DNA of 64,000 bases, from positions 5,270,001 through 5,334,000 of the forward strand of contig NZ_CP160453.1 in assembly GCF_040744945.1 (NCBI RefSeq). The letters are read 5' to 3'. This document shows positions 33,668 to 41,870 of the stretch, piece by piece. Numbering within the stretch: position 1 is the first letter of the stretch; the number at the start of each line of letters is the position of its first letter. This DNA is from Saccharothrix sp. HUAS TT1 (lineage in GTDB: Bacteria; Actinomycetota; Actinomycetes; Mycobacteriales; Pseudonocardiaceae). The translations under genes and the position numbers were made by a program. The notes beneath the pieces are model-generated. The model made no database searches and had not been told where the DNA came from. It worked only from the letters and a program-made list of their open reading frames with translations.

Positions 33668-34857
33668 GACGTGCCGCCGTCCGGTACGAGCAGGTAGGCC
33701 GCCGCCTGGAAGTTCTTCACCACGACGTCGACCCGTCGGAAGTCGATCTCGGAAAACTCTTCGAAGCGGCTGATCAGCATGTGGTGCACGGTGTCGGACA
33801 CGAGTACCGCGACCGGCACGTCCGGGTGCCGGCGCACGACCTCGCGGAGCGGGTCGCTGTCGACCAGCCGGCAGAAGTTCACGATCGCGTCGGCGGTGAA
33901 CCCGAGTGGGCCCAGGCCGACGGTGCCGACGTCCATCGCCAAGCGCAGCCTGATCGGGTCCTCGTGCGCCGCGTTGTCCGCCGCCAGCCGCCGCGGCAGA
34001 GCCGTCAGGAGCGTGTCGAGCGCCTTCGGCAGGTCGGTGTCCGGTTCGAAGAAGGCGACCACGCCGTCCCCGGTGCCCTGGAAGTAGTCGCCGTTCAGGA
34101 CGATGCCCGCGTCCTTCAGCACGCCGTCCACGACCTCACGAAGGCGCTCTTGGACCCGTTCGCGTTGGCGGATGGTCCGTTTGCCGTAGCCGACCACGTC
34201 GAGGGTGAAACCCAACCGCACGTTGATGGCCGCGGTGCGCACCGGTTCGACGTGGGGGAGGCGGATGGTGAACCCGTCGGCACGACCGCGGGGGTGCAGG
34301 CCCCAGGAGTCGGCGGGGCGCAGCGCGTAGTCCGCGACCGCCTCGCCGACCAGTTCCCGGCACCCTTGCGGTGTCACGACCGTCAGCCAGCCCACGTCCG
34401 AACCCGACCGGACCCCTTCGGTGCGCCGCCAGCGGACGCCCGGGCCGCCGACCTCCACGCACTCCAGCACCGGCGTGGTCGGAGGCACGGGCACTTGGTC
34501 GTGGAGCACTCGGCCTGACAGGTCGGATTCGTAGCGGATGAAGTCGAGGTCGTGCGTGACCGCATAGCGGGTGTGGGGCACTTCCGCAGTCACCGACCTC
34601 GGGAGCACGTCGAAGACCAGCACGCCGGGCGTGGTGAAGCGCAACCCGACCTCGGCCCACGTCGGCGGGGGCGCCTCCGGGTCGAGCAGGGTCGCGTAGT
34701 TCACCTTGACCAGGTAGGCGTCGTGCCCTGCCTGCGCGGCGGCCAACGGGTCGACGCGCATCCCGTGAAAGGTGACGCCGCCCAGACGGATGTCGGTGCT
34801 GTGGAACGACCTCAGCTCCTCGGCGAGCATGAGGTCGACGTGCGCGAGGGTCTGCAC
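33664..34857 (-). CDS. Protein with C-terminal nucleotidyl-cyclase-like domain, between two CHAT proteases
   Basis: 397 residues. Residues 1-190 form a compact domain of mixed strands (RLGGVTFHGMRV, AYLVKVNYATLLDP, LRFTTPGVLVFDVLP) that I cannot assign; it may correspond to the N-terminal domain of the CATRA (caspase and TPR-repeat associated) class I recall from comparative genomics. Residues 215-365 look like a class III nucleotidyl cyclase fold in its actinobacterial conflict-system form: LDVVGYGKRT with Asp220, GTGDGVVAFF with Asp264, then MDVGTVGLG and AIVNFCRLV with Asn327 and Arg330. Both metal-type aspartates are kept, so activity is possible, although many relatives are thought inactive. 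GTG start with TGGAG 7 bases upstream, 15 bases after the first CHAT gene. It could sense or make a nucleotide signal for the flanking proteases (inference). Confidence 0.75.
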   Translation of the reverse strand: MQTLAHVDLMLAEELRSFHSTDIRLGGVTFHGMRVDPLAAAQAGHDAYLVKVNYATLLDPEAPPPTWAEVGLRFTTPGVLVFDVLPRSVTAEVPHTRYAVTHDLDFIRYESDLSGRVLHDQVPVPPTTPVLECVEVGGPGVRWRRTEGVRSGSDVGWLTVVTPQGCRELVGEAVADYALRPADSWGLHPRGRADGFTIRLPHVEPVRTAAINVRLGFTLDVVGYGKRTIRQRERVQERLREVVDGVLKDAGIVLNGDYFQGTGDGVVAFFEPDTDLPKALDTLLTALPRRLAADNAAHEDPIRLRLAMDVGTVGLGPLGFTADAIVNFCRLVDSDPLREVVRRHPDVPVAVLVSDTVHHMLISRFEEFSEIDFRRVDVVVKNFQAAAYLLVPDGGTS

Positions 34858-34872
34858 AGGCGCTCCAGGTGG

Positions 34873-37800
34873 TCAGTTGCCGACGTGGATGGACGCCGCC
34901 CACGTCATCGGGGCGGTGAGGTGCTCCGCGCGCACCAGGCGCACCGCGTGGTGCAGGGCGAGCGCGGTGTCCGGCAGGTGAGGGGCGATGCTCCCGCCGC
35001 GGGTCAGGAACCCGTGGACGGCCGCGCCGATCCGCGCGGCCGTCGAGTTGACCGGGGTGAGCGTGCCGATCACGTTGGCGCAGCCCGCCAGGTGGAACGC
35101 CGCCGTGATGTGCACCGCCTCGTCGGCCAGCCGGACCGCCGTCAGGGAGGTGTGGCACGCCGACAGCAGCGCCAGGCCCGTGCCGCCCAGGTCGAGGCGG
35201 GAGAGCAGCTCGACGGTCAACGCGGCGTCGGCGTGGTCGTGCAGCAGCAACCGCCCGGCACCCGGGTCGACCGGGTCGCCGACGGCGTGGCACGCGAAGT
35301 GCACGACCGAGCAGCGCGGCAGGGCGTCGAGCACCGCATCCCGGGTCGCCTCGGCCGAGACGAGCGTCCGGGCGCCGGGCAGCAGCGCGACGACCTCGTC
35401 CAGTTCGGCGACGGCGGAGGGCAGCGGGGGCGCGCCGGGCGTGTCCGGCATCGCCACGACGAGCGCGGGGCCGTTGGCGCCGGTCGCGCGGCGGCGACTG
35501 TGCGCAAGGCCGCGGATCGAGAACGTGTAGGACGACACCACCCGGTCCAGCACCGACCGCCCCTTCCCGTCGAGGTGGCGACCTGCCGCGTGCAGTGGCA
35601 GGTGGGTCAGCACGCCGACCGGGCACCACCACAGGCGCGGCCACTCGCCTTCCGGTGCGGCGCGCAAGCCGAGCTCGTTCAGGATCGGTTCGGTCACGTT
35701 GTCCCACAACCACTCCAGGACCTCGTGCGCGGCCCGGTGCGCGGCGGCGCGCGCGCCGTAGGTGGGCGCCGTGGTCATCTGGGCGACGTCGAACTTCTCC
35801 GCCTGCTCCGCGACGAGCCGGTGTGTCACCTCCGGTAGCGGGACGACCCGCACGGGCTGTCCTTTGCGGAGCACCAAGGCATCCGAGCGTGATGCCGTGG
35901 CGTAGACGTATACGACCGGCCCATGGTCGGCGTGTTCGGACAGCTCGGAGGCCGACTCGGGCATCAGGAAGCGGTCCAGGCCCGGCCTGCGGCGGATCTC
36001 GTCCAAGAGCGCCGACATCCGCTGCCGCAGGGTTTCACGGCGGTGCGGGGGCACGGCGAACGCAGCTTCCCCGGAAACAGGGTGCTCGGCGGCGTCCAGT
36101 TCGTCGCGCACGCGGTGGAACTCGCCGTGCAGCACGGGTTCCTGCCGCTCCAGGCGGCGCAGGTCGCCCAAGGTGTCGATCTTCTCCGCGTGCAGCAGCA
36201 CCCGGGCCTGTTCGAGCAGTTCCACGGCCCGGTCGGGCCGTTCTGCCGTCACAGCCGTCGCGGCGGCGTCCGCGGCGAGCCCGGACGCCTGCCCCAACCC
36301 GAACTCCCGATCGGCCTGGAGCAGGCGGCGCGGGGCGAGGGAGGGCAGCACCGCTACCGCTTCCTCGTACGCGGCGACGGCGGCCGCCGGGTCTCCGGCA
36401 GCGAGTTCCACCTGTCCCAGCCCTCGTGCGGCTGCGACGCGTTCCGACGCGGTCGCGGCCGTCGACCTCAGCACGTGGGCGAAGGTCGTGCGGGCGTCGT
36501 CCAGCGCCCGACGCTCCGACAGGTGCTCGCCCAGGGCCAGCAGCGCGGCGCCGAGGGTGAGCAGCAGGGGCGGTTCCTGCGGCGAGGCCACCGACTCCTC
36601 GACCGCGTCCGCGGCGAGCAGGCAATGGGCGATGGCGGCGCGCAGGTCGTTCACGTCGCCGGTGCGCGGATACCTGTTCAGCAAGGCGTAGGCCGTGTTG
36701 GCCAGGGCGGACTTCGGGACCTTGCGCCCCGCGACCGCTGCGGTCGCCCGCTTGCCCACCTCGACCGCCTCGTCCACCAGAGCCAGGTCGTCGGTGTGCG
36801 CTGCGAGCGCCATCAACGGAATGATCAACTGCGTCCGGTCGTCCGATCCGGGAGCGGCCAGTGCCTCCCGACCCAGCTCGACTGCGGTGCGCAGCGCCTC
36901 CTCGTCACCGTCGCGCTCGAAGCGCAGGACGGTGACGGCCGCGGCGCCCAGCAGGATCGACGCGCGTTGGACGTGCCCGATCGGGACGGCGCCAGCAGCC
37001 TGCCGGGCCGCCGCGATCGCTTCGGCCAGGACCGACCGCTCACCGGTGCGTTCGTAGAGTGTCCGCAGCGTGCCGCCCAGTTCGGCCAGGACCAGTGCCC
37101 GGTCGGCAACGCCCGCATCCGTTCGCGCCACTGCGGTCGTCGCGGCGGCGGCCGATTCGACCAGCGCGCCGACATCGCCGGTGAGGTTGAACGACCCCCT
37201 CAGGACGGCGGCGAGGAGCGCCTCGGCGTGCGCCCGGTCCGGGTCGTCCTCGGAAAGGGAGTCGACCGCGCGCCGCGCCAGGGCGACAGCCTCCTCCAGC
37301 GCCTCTCGGTCACCCGCCCGCACCGCCACGGAGCTGCGGCGGAACGCGAGGTTGGCGAGCATGGCCGGTTTGTCGCCGTCATGATCCGGGGTGTTGTCGT
37401 AGGCGGTTTGGAACGCCCGGACGGCTTCGGACGCGGCCCTGTCGTCACCGGTCTCCTCGAACAGGTCCCACAGCGCGTTCGCCAGGCTCGCCCACGCCAC
37501 ACCGAGATCCGGCCCTGCGGCCACGGCGTCGCGCCCGACCGCGACCGCTTCGTGCAGCGCGTCCACGTCCCCGAACTGCATGTAGAGCGTGCGCAGCGAC
37601 GCGCACAGGTTCGCCGAACGACCGGCGAGGTTCGGGGTGCCGGGGGGCGACGCGGCCAGGGCGCGGCGGCCCGTGTCGACGGCTTCCCGCAGGGTCGAGT
37701 GGTCCGAGGTGGCCTGGAACCACGCTTCCAGCATCGCGGCGAGGTTGGACAGGGCGAGCGGGTCATCCGGCGAGCGTTCGAGCGCACGGCGGGTCGCGGT

Positions 37801-38022
37801 GACCGCTCCGGCGAGCGCGTCCACGTCATCGGTGCGGCTGTGCAGCATGAACAGGGCCGCGCCCAGGTCGCACAGACGATCGGCTGGTGGGTTCACGATG
37901 TCGACCGCACGTCGGAACAGGTCGACTGCCTCGCGCAGTACGGCCAGTTCCCCTGTCCGCTGGTACCGGCGCGCGAGTTCGCGCGCCCTCCGGTGGAGGG
38001 CCGCGGAATCGCCGTTCGCCAT
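34873..38022 (-). CDS. TPR-CHAT protease (first gene of the operon)
   Basis: 1049 residues. Residues 1 to about 620 are TPR-like helical repeats of roughly 45-50 residues with recurring LANLA/ALAA cores and D-x-x-AL-x-EAV-x-x-GR motifs. A linker helix bundle follows (LLEQARVLLHAEKIDTLGDL). The CHAT domain covers about 700-1049: LWWCPVGVLTHLPLHAAGRH, His912 in VVHFACHAVGDP, Cys956 in ALLSACHTSL, then DEAVHITAAFHLAGCANVIG. The His/Cys dyad is complete. No signal peptide or membrane segment, so cytoplasmic. It is transcribed first in a three-gene minus-strand operon; a leaderless promoter can be proposed directly upstream. Proteases of this type are known in caspase-like bacterial immunity and in Gram-negative type III-E CRISPR partners; no CRISPR is present here. 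Confidence 0.88.
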   Translation of the reverse strand: MANGDSAALHRRARELARRYQRTGELAVLREAVDLFRRAVDIVNPPADRLCDLGAALFMLHSRTDDVDALAGAVTATRRALERSPDDPLALSNLAAMLEAWFQATSDHSTLREAVDTGRRALAASPPGTPNLAGRSANLCASLRTLYMQFGDVDALHEAVAVGRDAVAAGPDLGVAWASLANALWDLFEETGDDRAASEAVRAFQTAYDNTPDHDGDKPAMLANLAFRRSSVAVRAGDREALEEAVALARRAVDSLSEDDPDRAHAEALLAAVLRGSFNLTGDVGALVESAAAATTAVARTDAGVADRALVLAELGGTLRTLYERTGERSVLAEAIAAARQAAGAVPIGHVQRASILLGAAAVTVLRFERDGDEEALRTAVELGREALAAPGSDDRTQLIIPLMALAAHTDDLALVDEAVEVGKRATAAVAGRKVPKSALANTAYALLNRYPRTGDVNDLRAAIAHCLLAADAVEESVASPQEPPLLLTLGAALLALGEHLSERRALDDARTTFAHVLRSTAATASERVAAARGLGQVELAAGDPAAAVAAYEEAVAVLPSLAPRRLLQADREFGLGQASGLAADAAATAVTAERPDRAVELLEQARVLLHAEKIDTLGDLRRLERQEPVLHGEFHRVRDELDAAEHPVSGEAAFAVPPHRRETLRQRMSALLDEIRRRPGLDRFLMPESASELSEHADHGPVVYVYATASRSDALVLRKGQPVRVVPLPEVTHRLVAEQAEKFDVAQMTTAPTYGARAAAHRAAHEVLEWLWDNVTEPILNELGLRAAPEGEWPRLWWCPVGVLTHLPLHAAGRHLDGKGRSVLDRVVSSYTFSIRGLAHSRRRATGANGPALVVAMPDTPGAPPLPSAVAELDEVVALLPGARTLVSAEATRDAVLDALPRCSVVHFACHAVGDPVDPGAGRLLLHDHADAALTVELLSRLDLGGTGLALLSACHTSLTAVRLADEAVHITAAFHLAGCANVIGTLTPVNSTAARIGAAVHGFLTRGGSIAPHLPDTALALHHAVRLVRAEHLTAPMTWAASIHVGN

Positions 38023-38059
38023 TATTTGATTCTAACACCATTTCCAATGTAGATTTCAA
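38023..38059 (-). promoter_or_regulatory. Proposed leaderless promoter of the CHAT operon
   Basis: On the minus strand TTGAAA (38059-38054) and TAGAAT (38034-38029) are spaced 19 bases, or 18 if TTAGAA is taken. Only 6 bases separate the -10 box from the ATG at 38022, so transcription would start at or next to the start codon. No Shine-Dalgarno sequence is present. The AT-rich patch abuts the IS3 remnant that begins near 38103. Confidence 0.5.
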
Positions 38060-38102
38060 ATGGTGAAGTTCTCCGCATGATTACGGATTTTTCGAGATGA
38101 GC

Positions 38103-38303
38103 TTCCCCCTGATAATCCGAGATGGTTGTTACCTGGATCGGGTCGGTGATGCCGGGATGGCAGTCGGTTCGGCCTGGACTGTGTGCCAGGCGACTTCGTA
38201 CTCGTCGGGGCTGAGCCAGCCGAGGTCCTTCTGGATGCGTTCTCGGCTTCGTCGCGGGTGCGCCAGGAGCGGCGGTAGACCAGCTCGATCTTGAGCGTGG
38301 AGA
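38103..38303 (-). pseudogene. IS3-family transposase C-terminal remnant (copy 2)
   Basis: Minus strand: STLKIELVYRRSWRTRDEAE in one frame, then after an internal deletion, in another frame, IQKDLGWLSPDEYEVAWHTV and a C-terminus ending TRSR before the stop. These are the last parts of an IS3-type OrfB. The bases after the stop match those after copy 1 at 20593-20623 (GATCCAGGTAACAACCA in both). The upstream side is joined directly to the truncated IS5-type transposase at 38304. Confidence 0.7.
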
Positions 38304-39080
38304 AGAGATGCGGAGAATGGTGGGGAGTTCGGCCAGGCGGGCGCGGTAGCCGGTGGCGAGGATCTTCCAGTTCTTCAGGTGGGCGATGGCGTGCTCGACT
38401 GCCCATCTGATGCGGCTGACGCTGGTGTTCCAGGTCTTGTCGGCGGGTGTGCGGCGTCTGTGGCCTGGGCGTTTGCGGCGGGGTCGGAGGGTGGGGGTGT
38501 CCTGGTGGCCCAGGTCGGCGATCACGGTGGTGTCGGTGAGCAGGTCGGCCAGGCCGGTGCGGGTGTAGGCGGTCTTGTCGTGGGCGCGGCCCTCGACCGG
38601 CTGGGAGACCGCGAGCAGGGCGCCGTCCAACGCGGCCAGGACCCTGCACCGTCACGCCGGCCCGGAGGTGTTCGCTGTTGTAGTTGGCCCTGCGGTGGTC
38701 CGCGTGGTCGCTGGTGGGGATCAGGGCGCCGTCGACCAGCACCACCCGTTCTCGCAACACGTCGGGCAGCGGTGGGGTGTGGGGGGCAGGTGACCTGGCC
38801 GATCAGGGGTGCGATGCGGCGGAACACGCGGGAGACGGTGGGCTGGGAGCCGCCGAACCAGTCCGCCGCGACGGTCTGGGCCAGGTTCTGGCGCAACAGC
38901 ACCAGGGTGAGCAGCACCGACCGGTACAGGCCCAACGCCGGCGGTCGTCCTACCCGCCGACCGGCCGGTCCCAGGACCTGGTGGATCCGGGCGACCAGCT
39001 CCTGGATCCGGTCGTGGTCGAGCCCGGTCGTAGACTGGTAGCGCAACAGCCCCGCCTCGTGGTGGATCGTTTCTGTGAGA
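38304..39080 (-). pseudogene. IS5-family (DDE_Tnp_4-like) transposase, frameshifted and 3'-truncated
   Basis: Minus strand pieces in three frames: LRYQSTTGLDHDRIQELVAR with the helix-turn-helix region NLAQTVAADWFGGSQPTVSR; then LRERVVLVDGALIPTSDHAD with the first catalytic Asp and YNSEHLRAGVTVQ; then DGALLAVSQPVEGRAHDKTA, TTVIADLGHQDTPTL with the second Asp, and RWAVEHAIAHLKNWKILATG with the Glu. It stops abruptly at PTILRI, where the IS3 fragment begins, so the normal C-terminus is lost. The start lies near 39080; inverted repeats are not evident. Confidence 0.75.
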
Positions 39081-39147
39081 GGAAACCGACCCTGCCCAGA
39101 CGGGGCTGTTGCGCTGTCACCCCAAGACCAACCTTCCGAATAACGCT

Positions 39148-39327
39148 CTAGAACTCGGCTCCGGCGAGCAGGCGGAGGTGTTCGTCGGTTGCCGCGGTGG
39201 CGGACAGGCCGGGTTGGGTCAGCGCGGCGTGGCACAGGGCGTGTGCGGTTCCTCGTCCCGACCCGCCGTCCGCGTGGTTGACACCGACACCGACAACCGG
39301 CCGGAGGCGAAGCTGATCAAACCGGGC
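39148..39327 (-). other. Short open remnant of an unidentified gene
   Basis: Minus-strand frame of 59 codons, closed by a stop at 39148 and opened after another stop at 39330, with no clear start codon. It reads FDQLRLRPVVGVGVNHADGG and later TAHALCHAALTQPGLSATAA, which looks like real protein rather than random high-GC frame. I cannot assign a family. It could be the surviving C-terminus of a gene removed by the neighbouring IS decay. Confidence 0.25.
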
Positions 39328-39376
39328 TCACCCGGCTGACCACCCGTGACCGGGCGCGATCCGAAGGGGTTCTACA

Positions 39377-40324
39377 GTGGCGTTCGTGATCACCGAGGAG
39401 GAACGAGCCGCTCGCTCACAACGCGCCTGCGATGCCGCAGTCGCCGCCGTGACCGCGCTGGGGCTGGACGTGTCGGAGGCGAAGGTCCTGTACGACGTCT
39501 TCTCGGTGGTGGTGGACCTCGCACCGTCGCCGGTCGTCGCGCGCGTGCCGGTGGTGACCCCTCGCGGCATCACCTCGACGGGCTTTCAACGCACGGAGTT
39601 GGACGTGTCGAGTTGGATGGCGTCGCGCGGCGAGCCGACGGTCGTGCCCAGCCCGCTCGTCCCGGCGGAGCCCGTCGAGCGCGACGGTTTCGCAATGACC
39701 TTCTGGGAGAAGGTCGAGGGCGTGCTTCCCAGCGACTACGACGCGGTGAAGCGCATGCCCGCCGTCGCCCGCCTGCACTCGATCCTGGCCGAGTACCCGG
39801 GCGAGACCGGCTTCTTCCCGGGGATGCAGGGGTACGTCGACCTCGCCTTCGACGACCTGGAGGGCCGCGAGGACCTGTTGCCCGCCGCCGACCTGGCCCG
39901 CGCCCGCGCCGAGTGGGCCGTCCTCTCGCCCGTCGTCGCGTCACCCTCAGCTTTCGCGCAGGCGTTTCCCGGCGTTCCCGTCCAGGTGGTCCACGGCGAC
40001 GCCCCGTTCTACAATCTGATCGAAACGGCCGACGCCGTGCTGTATTCCGACTACGAACACGTCGGCGTCGCCCCGGTCGAGTGGGATCTCGCGCACACCG
40101 GCGAGGAGGCGATCGCCTCCTACAACGCCACCGCGGTCGACCTGGGGTTGCGCACGGTCGACACCGACGTCCTGCGCGCCATGGAACGCCTGCGCGACCT
40201 GCAGATGGTCGCGGCCCTGGCGATGATCCCGCAGCTCCCGCTGCTGGCCGACGGCCTGTCGCCGACGCTCCAGACCTGGCGGGCCACCGATCCTTGGCAG
40301 GATGTAAACGGCTCCTCGCAGTGA
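39377..40324 (+). CDS. Aminoglycoside-phosphotransferase-like kinase (APH/choline-kinase fold)
   Basis: 315 residues. Catalytic Brenner motif VVHGDAPFYNLI (HGDxxxxN) at about residue 205 and metal-binding YSDYEHVGVAPVEWDLA at about 225 are intact. The N-lobe (VLYDVFSVVVDLAPSPVVAR) fits the APH fold. Members phosphorylate antibiotics, choline, hydroxylated metabolites or other small molecules; nothing here identifies the substrate, and resistance should not be assumed. GTG start with AAGGGG about 9 bases upstream. It is monocistronic, with no coupled neighbour, and lies just outside the IS-bounded CHAT island. Confidence 0.82.
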   Translation: MAFVITEEERAARSQRACDAAVAAVTALGLDVSEAKVLYDVFSVVVDLAPSPVVARVPVVTPRGITSTGFQRTELDVSSWMASRGEPTVVPSPLVPAEPVERDGFAMTFWEKVEGVLPSDYDAVKRMPAVARLHSILAEYPGETGFFPGMQGYVDLAFDDLEGREDLLPAADLARARAEWAVLSPVVASPSAFAQAFPGVPVQVVHGDAPFYNLIETADAVLYSDYEHVGVAPVEWDLAHTGEEAIASYNATAVDLGLRTVDTDVLRAMERLRDLQMVAALAMIPQLPLLADGLSPTLQTWRATDPWQDVNGSSQ

Positions 40325-41077
40325 AACCGACCGGTTGGAGCCTTCGCCTGTGACAAGACGACAGCACGTCCGCGGGCCGGTTCGCAGGTCATGGTGACGA
40401 TCACGCCGATCGTGACCTGTTGAGGATGCCGCCCAGTCGTCGGCGGATGTCGAGGTACTCCCGCCCAACGTCGGAGCCCCTGCAACGACAACTCGAAGAC
40501 GCACTCACGCACAACGCCCAGCTCGAAGCCGACAAGAAGGCCCGGTAAGGCCGCATCGACACCCTTCGCCGCTCGAAAAGTCGTCGCTGCTGGTCAAGTG
40601 ACGTGTCTGTACTCGTTGACGAGGCGACCGAGGATGCGGGTGCTGCGCAGTCCGCGGGTGTCTCGCCGCTGTGACCGCCCGCGCTGAGCGTCTTGCCGCC
40701 GAGGCCCTGCCGGTGTGGGCGCAGCGGGCCACCGATCCGACCGCCGCCCACGTGCTGCGCTCGGCGCACCGGTTGTTCGCCCTGCATCGGGTCCAGGCGC
40801 ACAGCGGCTCCTGCTCGTCTTGGGCGACCTTGATCCGGAGCAGGTCCGAGCGCTGTCCGACCTGGTGGAGCACACCATCGCCGGCATCGTCGTGCATGCC
40901 CGGACCATGGTCGACGCCTTCGACCGGCCGGAATGAAGCACACCCGGCGGATGCCGCGACATCGGCATCGGGGAGGAAGCACTGCCGAGGTCGCCGTCGT
41001 ACACACCGTCGGCCTGCACTTCGCGCTGATGTGGCTGAGCGGTGGGTTCGTCGCTGCACCGCGATGGGCGTTCCGCT
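40325..41077. other. Region without a confident gene; broken plus-strand coding stretch
   Basis: At 40671-40936 two plus-strand frames join plausibly: MTARAERLAAEALPVWAQRA in one and, after a shift near 40810, LVLGDLDPEQVRALSDLVEH in the next, ending DAFDRPE and a stop. It looks like a helical protein of about 88 residues with a frameshift. A fragment ending LQRQLEDALTHNAQLEADKK near 40546 is coiled-coil-like. I recognise neither. The minus-strand frames here look like shadows. Confidence 0.3.
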
Positions 41078-41389
41078 CTAACGTTGTTCGACGGTGAAGT
41101 GGCTTACCGTCGAGGTCGCTGCGCTGAGCCACACGTCCTCCGCCACGATGTCGCTCATCGTCACCTGTGGTGCCGGGAGAGGGGGAAGTGGCGTGCTCCC
41201 GTTCAAGGTGATCGGAACCTGACCGAAAAGCCTGCCCGACAACGACTCGGCCCTCAGGACCACTGTGCCGGAGAACGTCGAGCTGTCGATGCGGATCACC
41301 GCGCCGGACCCGGTGGTCAACACGACACCGGTCAGTTCCAGCGACTGCATCCGCAGTACGAGCTTGCCGCCGAGGTCGTGCTGGGCCAT
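41078..41389 (-). CDS. Small hypothetical protein, beta-rich
   Basis: 103 residues from ATG: MAQHDLGGKLVLRMQSLELT, then repeated beta-strand-like segments (GVVLTTGSGAVIRIDSSTF, GTVVLRAESLSGRLFG) and a proline-rich linker. The frame continues open upstream without a better start (TAVAH precedes the Met), so the protein could be longer. No Shine-Dalgarno is obvious. No family recognised. It follows the membrane protein at 41456 on the same strand and might have been joined to it before frameshifting. Confidence 0.4.
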   Translation of the reverse strand: MAQHDLGGKLVLRMQSLELTGVVLTTGSGAVIRIDSSTFSGTVVLRAESLSGRLFGQVPITLNGSTPLPPLPAPQVTMSDIVAEDVWLSAATSTVSHFTVEQR

Positions 41390-41455
41390 GTGCGCGACGG
41401 CTGTCCGCGCCTGTAGACGGCTGTGCGTCGTATCGTTCGACGAGTCCGAGGCCGA

Positions 41456-41779
41456 TCACCACTGCGCCGAGGGCGGTGCCGTGCCCGGGAGTCGCCACAG
41501 TGCTGCGCCGGTCGTCACCAGGCCCACGGCGACGAGCACGGAGCCGATCCCGCCGACGCCTTGGACCAGGAGGTACCGGTAGCCGGCGATCGGGACCAGC
41601 AGGATCTCCAGTCCGGCCAACATGGCCAGACTGCATACCCTCCTGCTCGAGTCGCCGAGCACCGCGTACTCGTAGCGGGCCGGCCGCTCGATGATCTCCT
41701 TCAGCGCGTAGACCCGCCCTCGCCGGCCACGAACCCGCACCACGTGCCGCGAGATGCCCCGCTGAGGCACGGTGAGCAA
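41456..41779 (-). CDS. Small membrane protein, DUF6232-like
   Basis: 107 residues, TTG start, or an internal GTG four codons later. The N-terminus RGISRHVVRVRGRRGRVYAL resembles the opening strands of DUF6232 proteins. Two hydrophobic segments follow (MLAGLEILLVPIAGYRYLL and GSVLVAVGLVTTGAALW). Full-length relatives usually carry a soluble tail; here the frame ends just after the second segment, while the +1 frame reads ALGAVVIGLGLVERYDAQ, so a frameshift may have cut it. Function unknown. Confidence 0.4.
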   Translation of the reverse strand: MLTVPQRGISRHVVRVRGRRGRVYALKEIIERPARYEYAVLGDSSRRVCSLAMLAGLEILLVPIAGYRYLLVQGVGGIGSVLVAVGLVTTGAALWRLPGTAPPSAQW

Positions 41780-41870
41780 CTAGCCGGCCGGAACCGGTGA
41801 GCGGGTGGGCCGAGCCGATCCGACCAGCCGCTCAGGGCATCGGGTCGGCGCACGCCGACACCCCGGCGAC

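Noticed and set aside
34873-38022. CHAT protease as a CRISPR type III-E/TPR-CHAT effector
   Set aside because: No CRISPR array and no Cas7-11/gRAMP-like gene are present; the neighbour is a cyclase-like protein instead.
39377-40324. Calling the APH-like kinase an antibiotic-resistance gene
   Set aside because: The fold and motifs are shared by choline, hydroxyurea-type and macrolide kinases; nothing in the sequence or context identifies an antibiotic substrate.
40401-41636. Minus-strand 411-codon open frame
   Set aside because: It crosses several better-supported frames and is Arg/Gly/Asp-rich without secondary-structure character; only a short stretch (ALGAVVIGLGLVERYDAQ) looks real and may belong to a frameshifted DUF6232-like protein.
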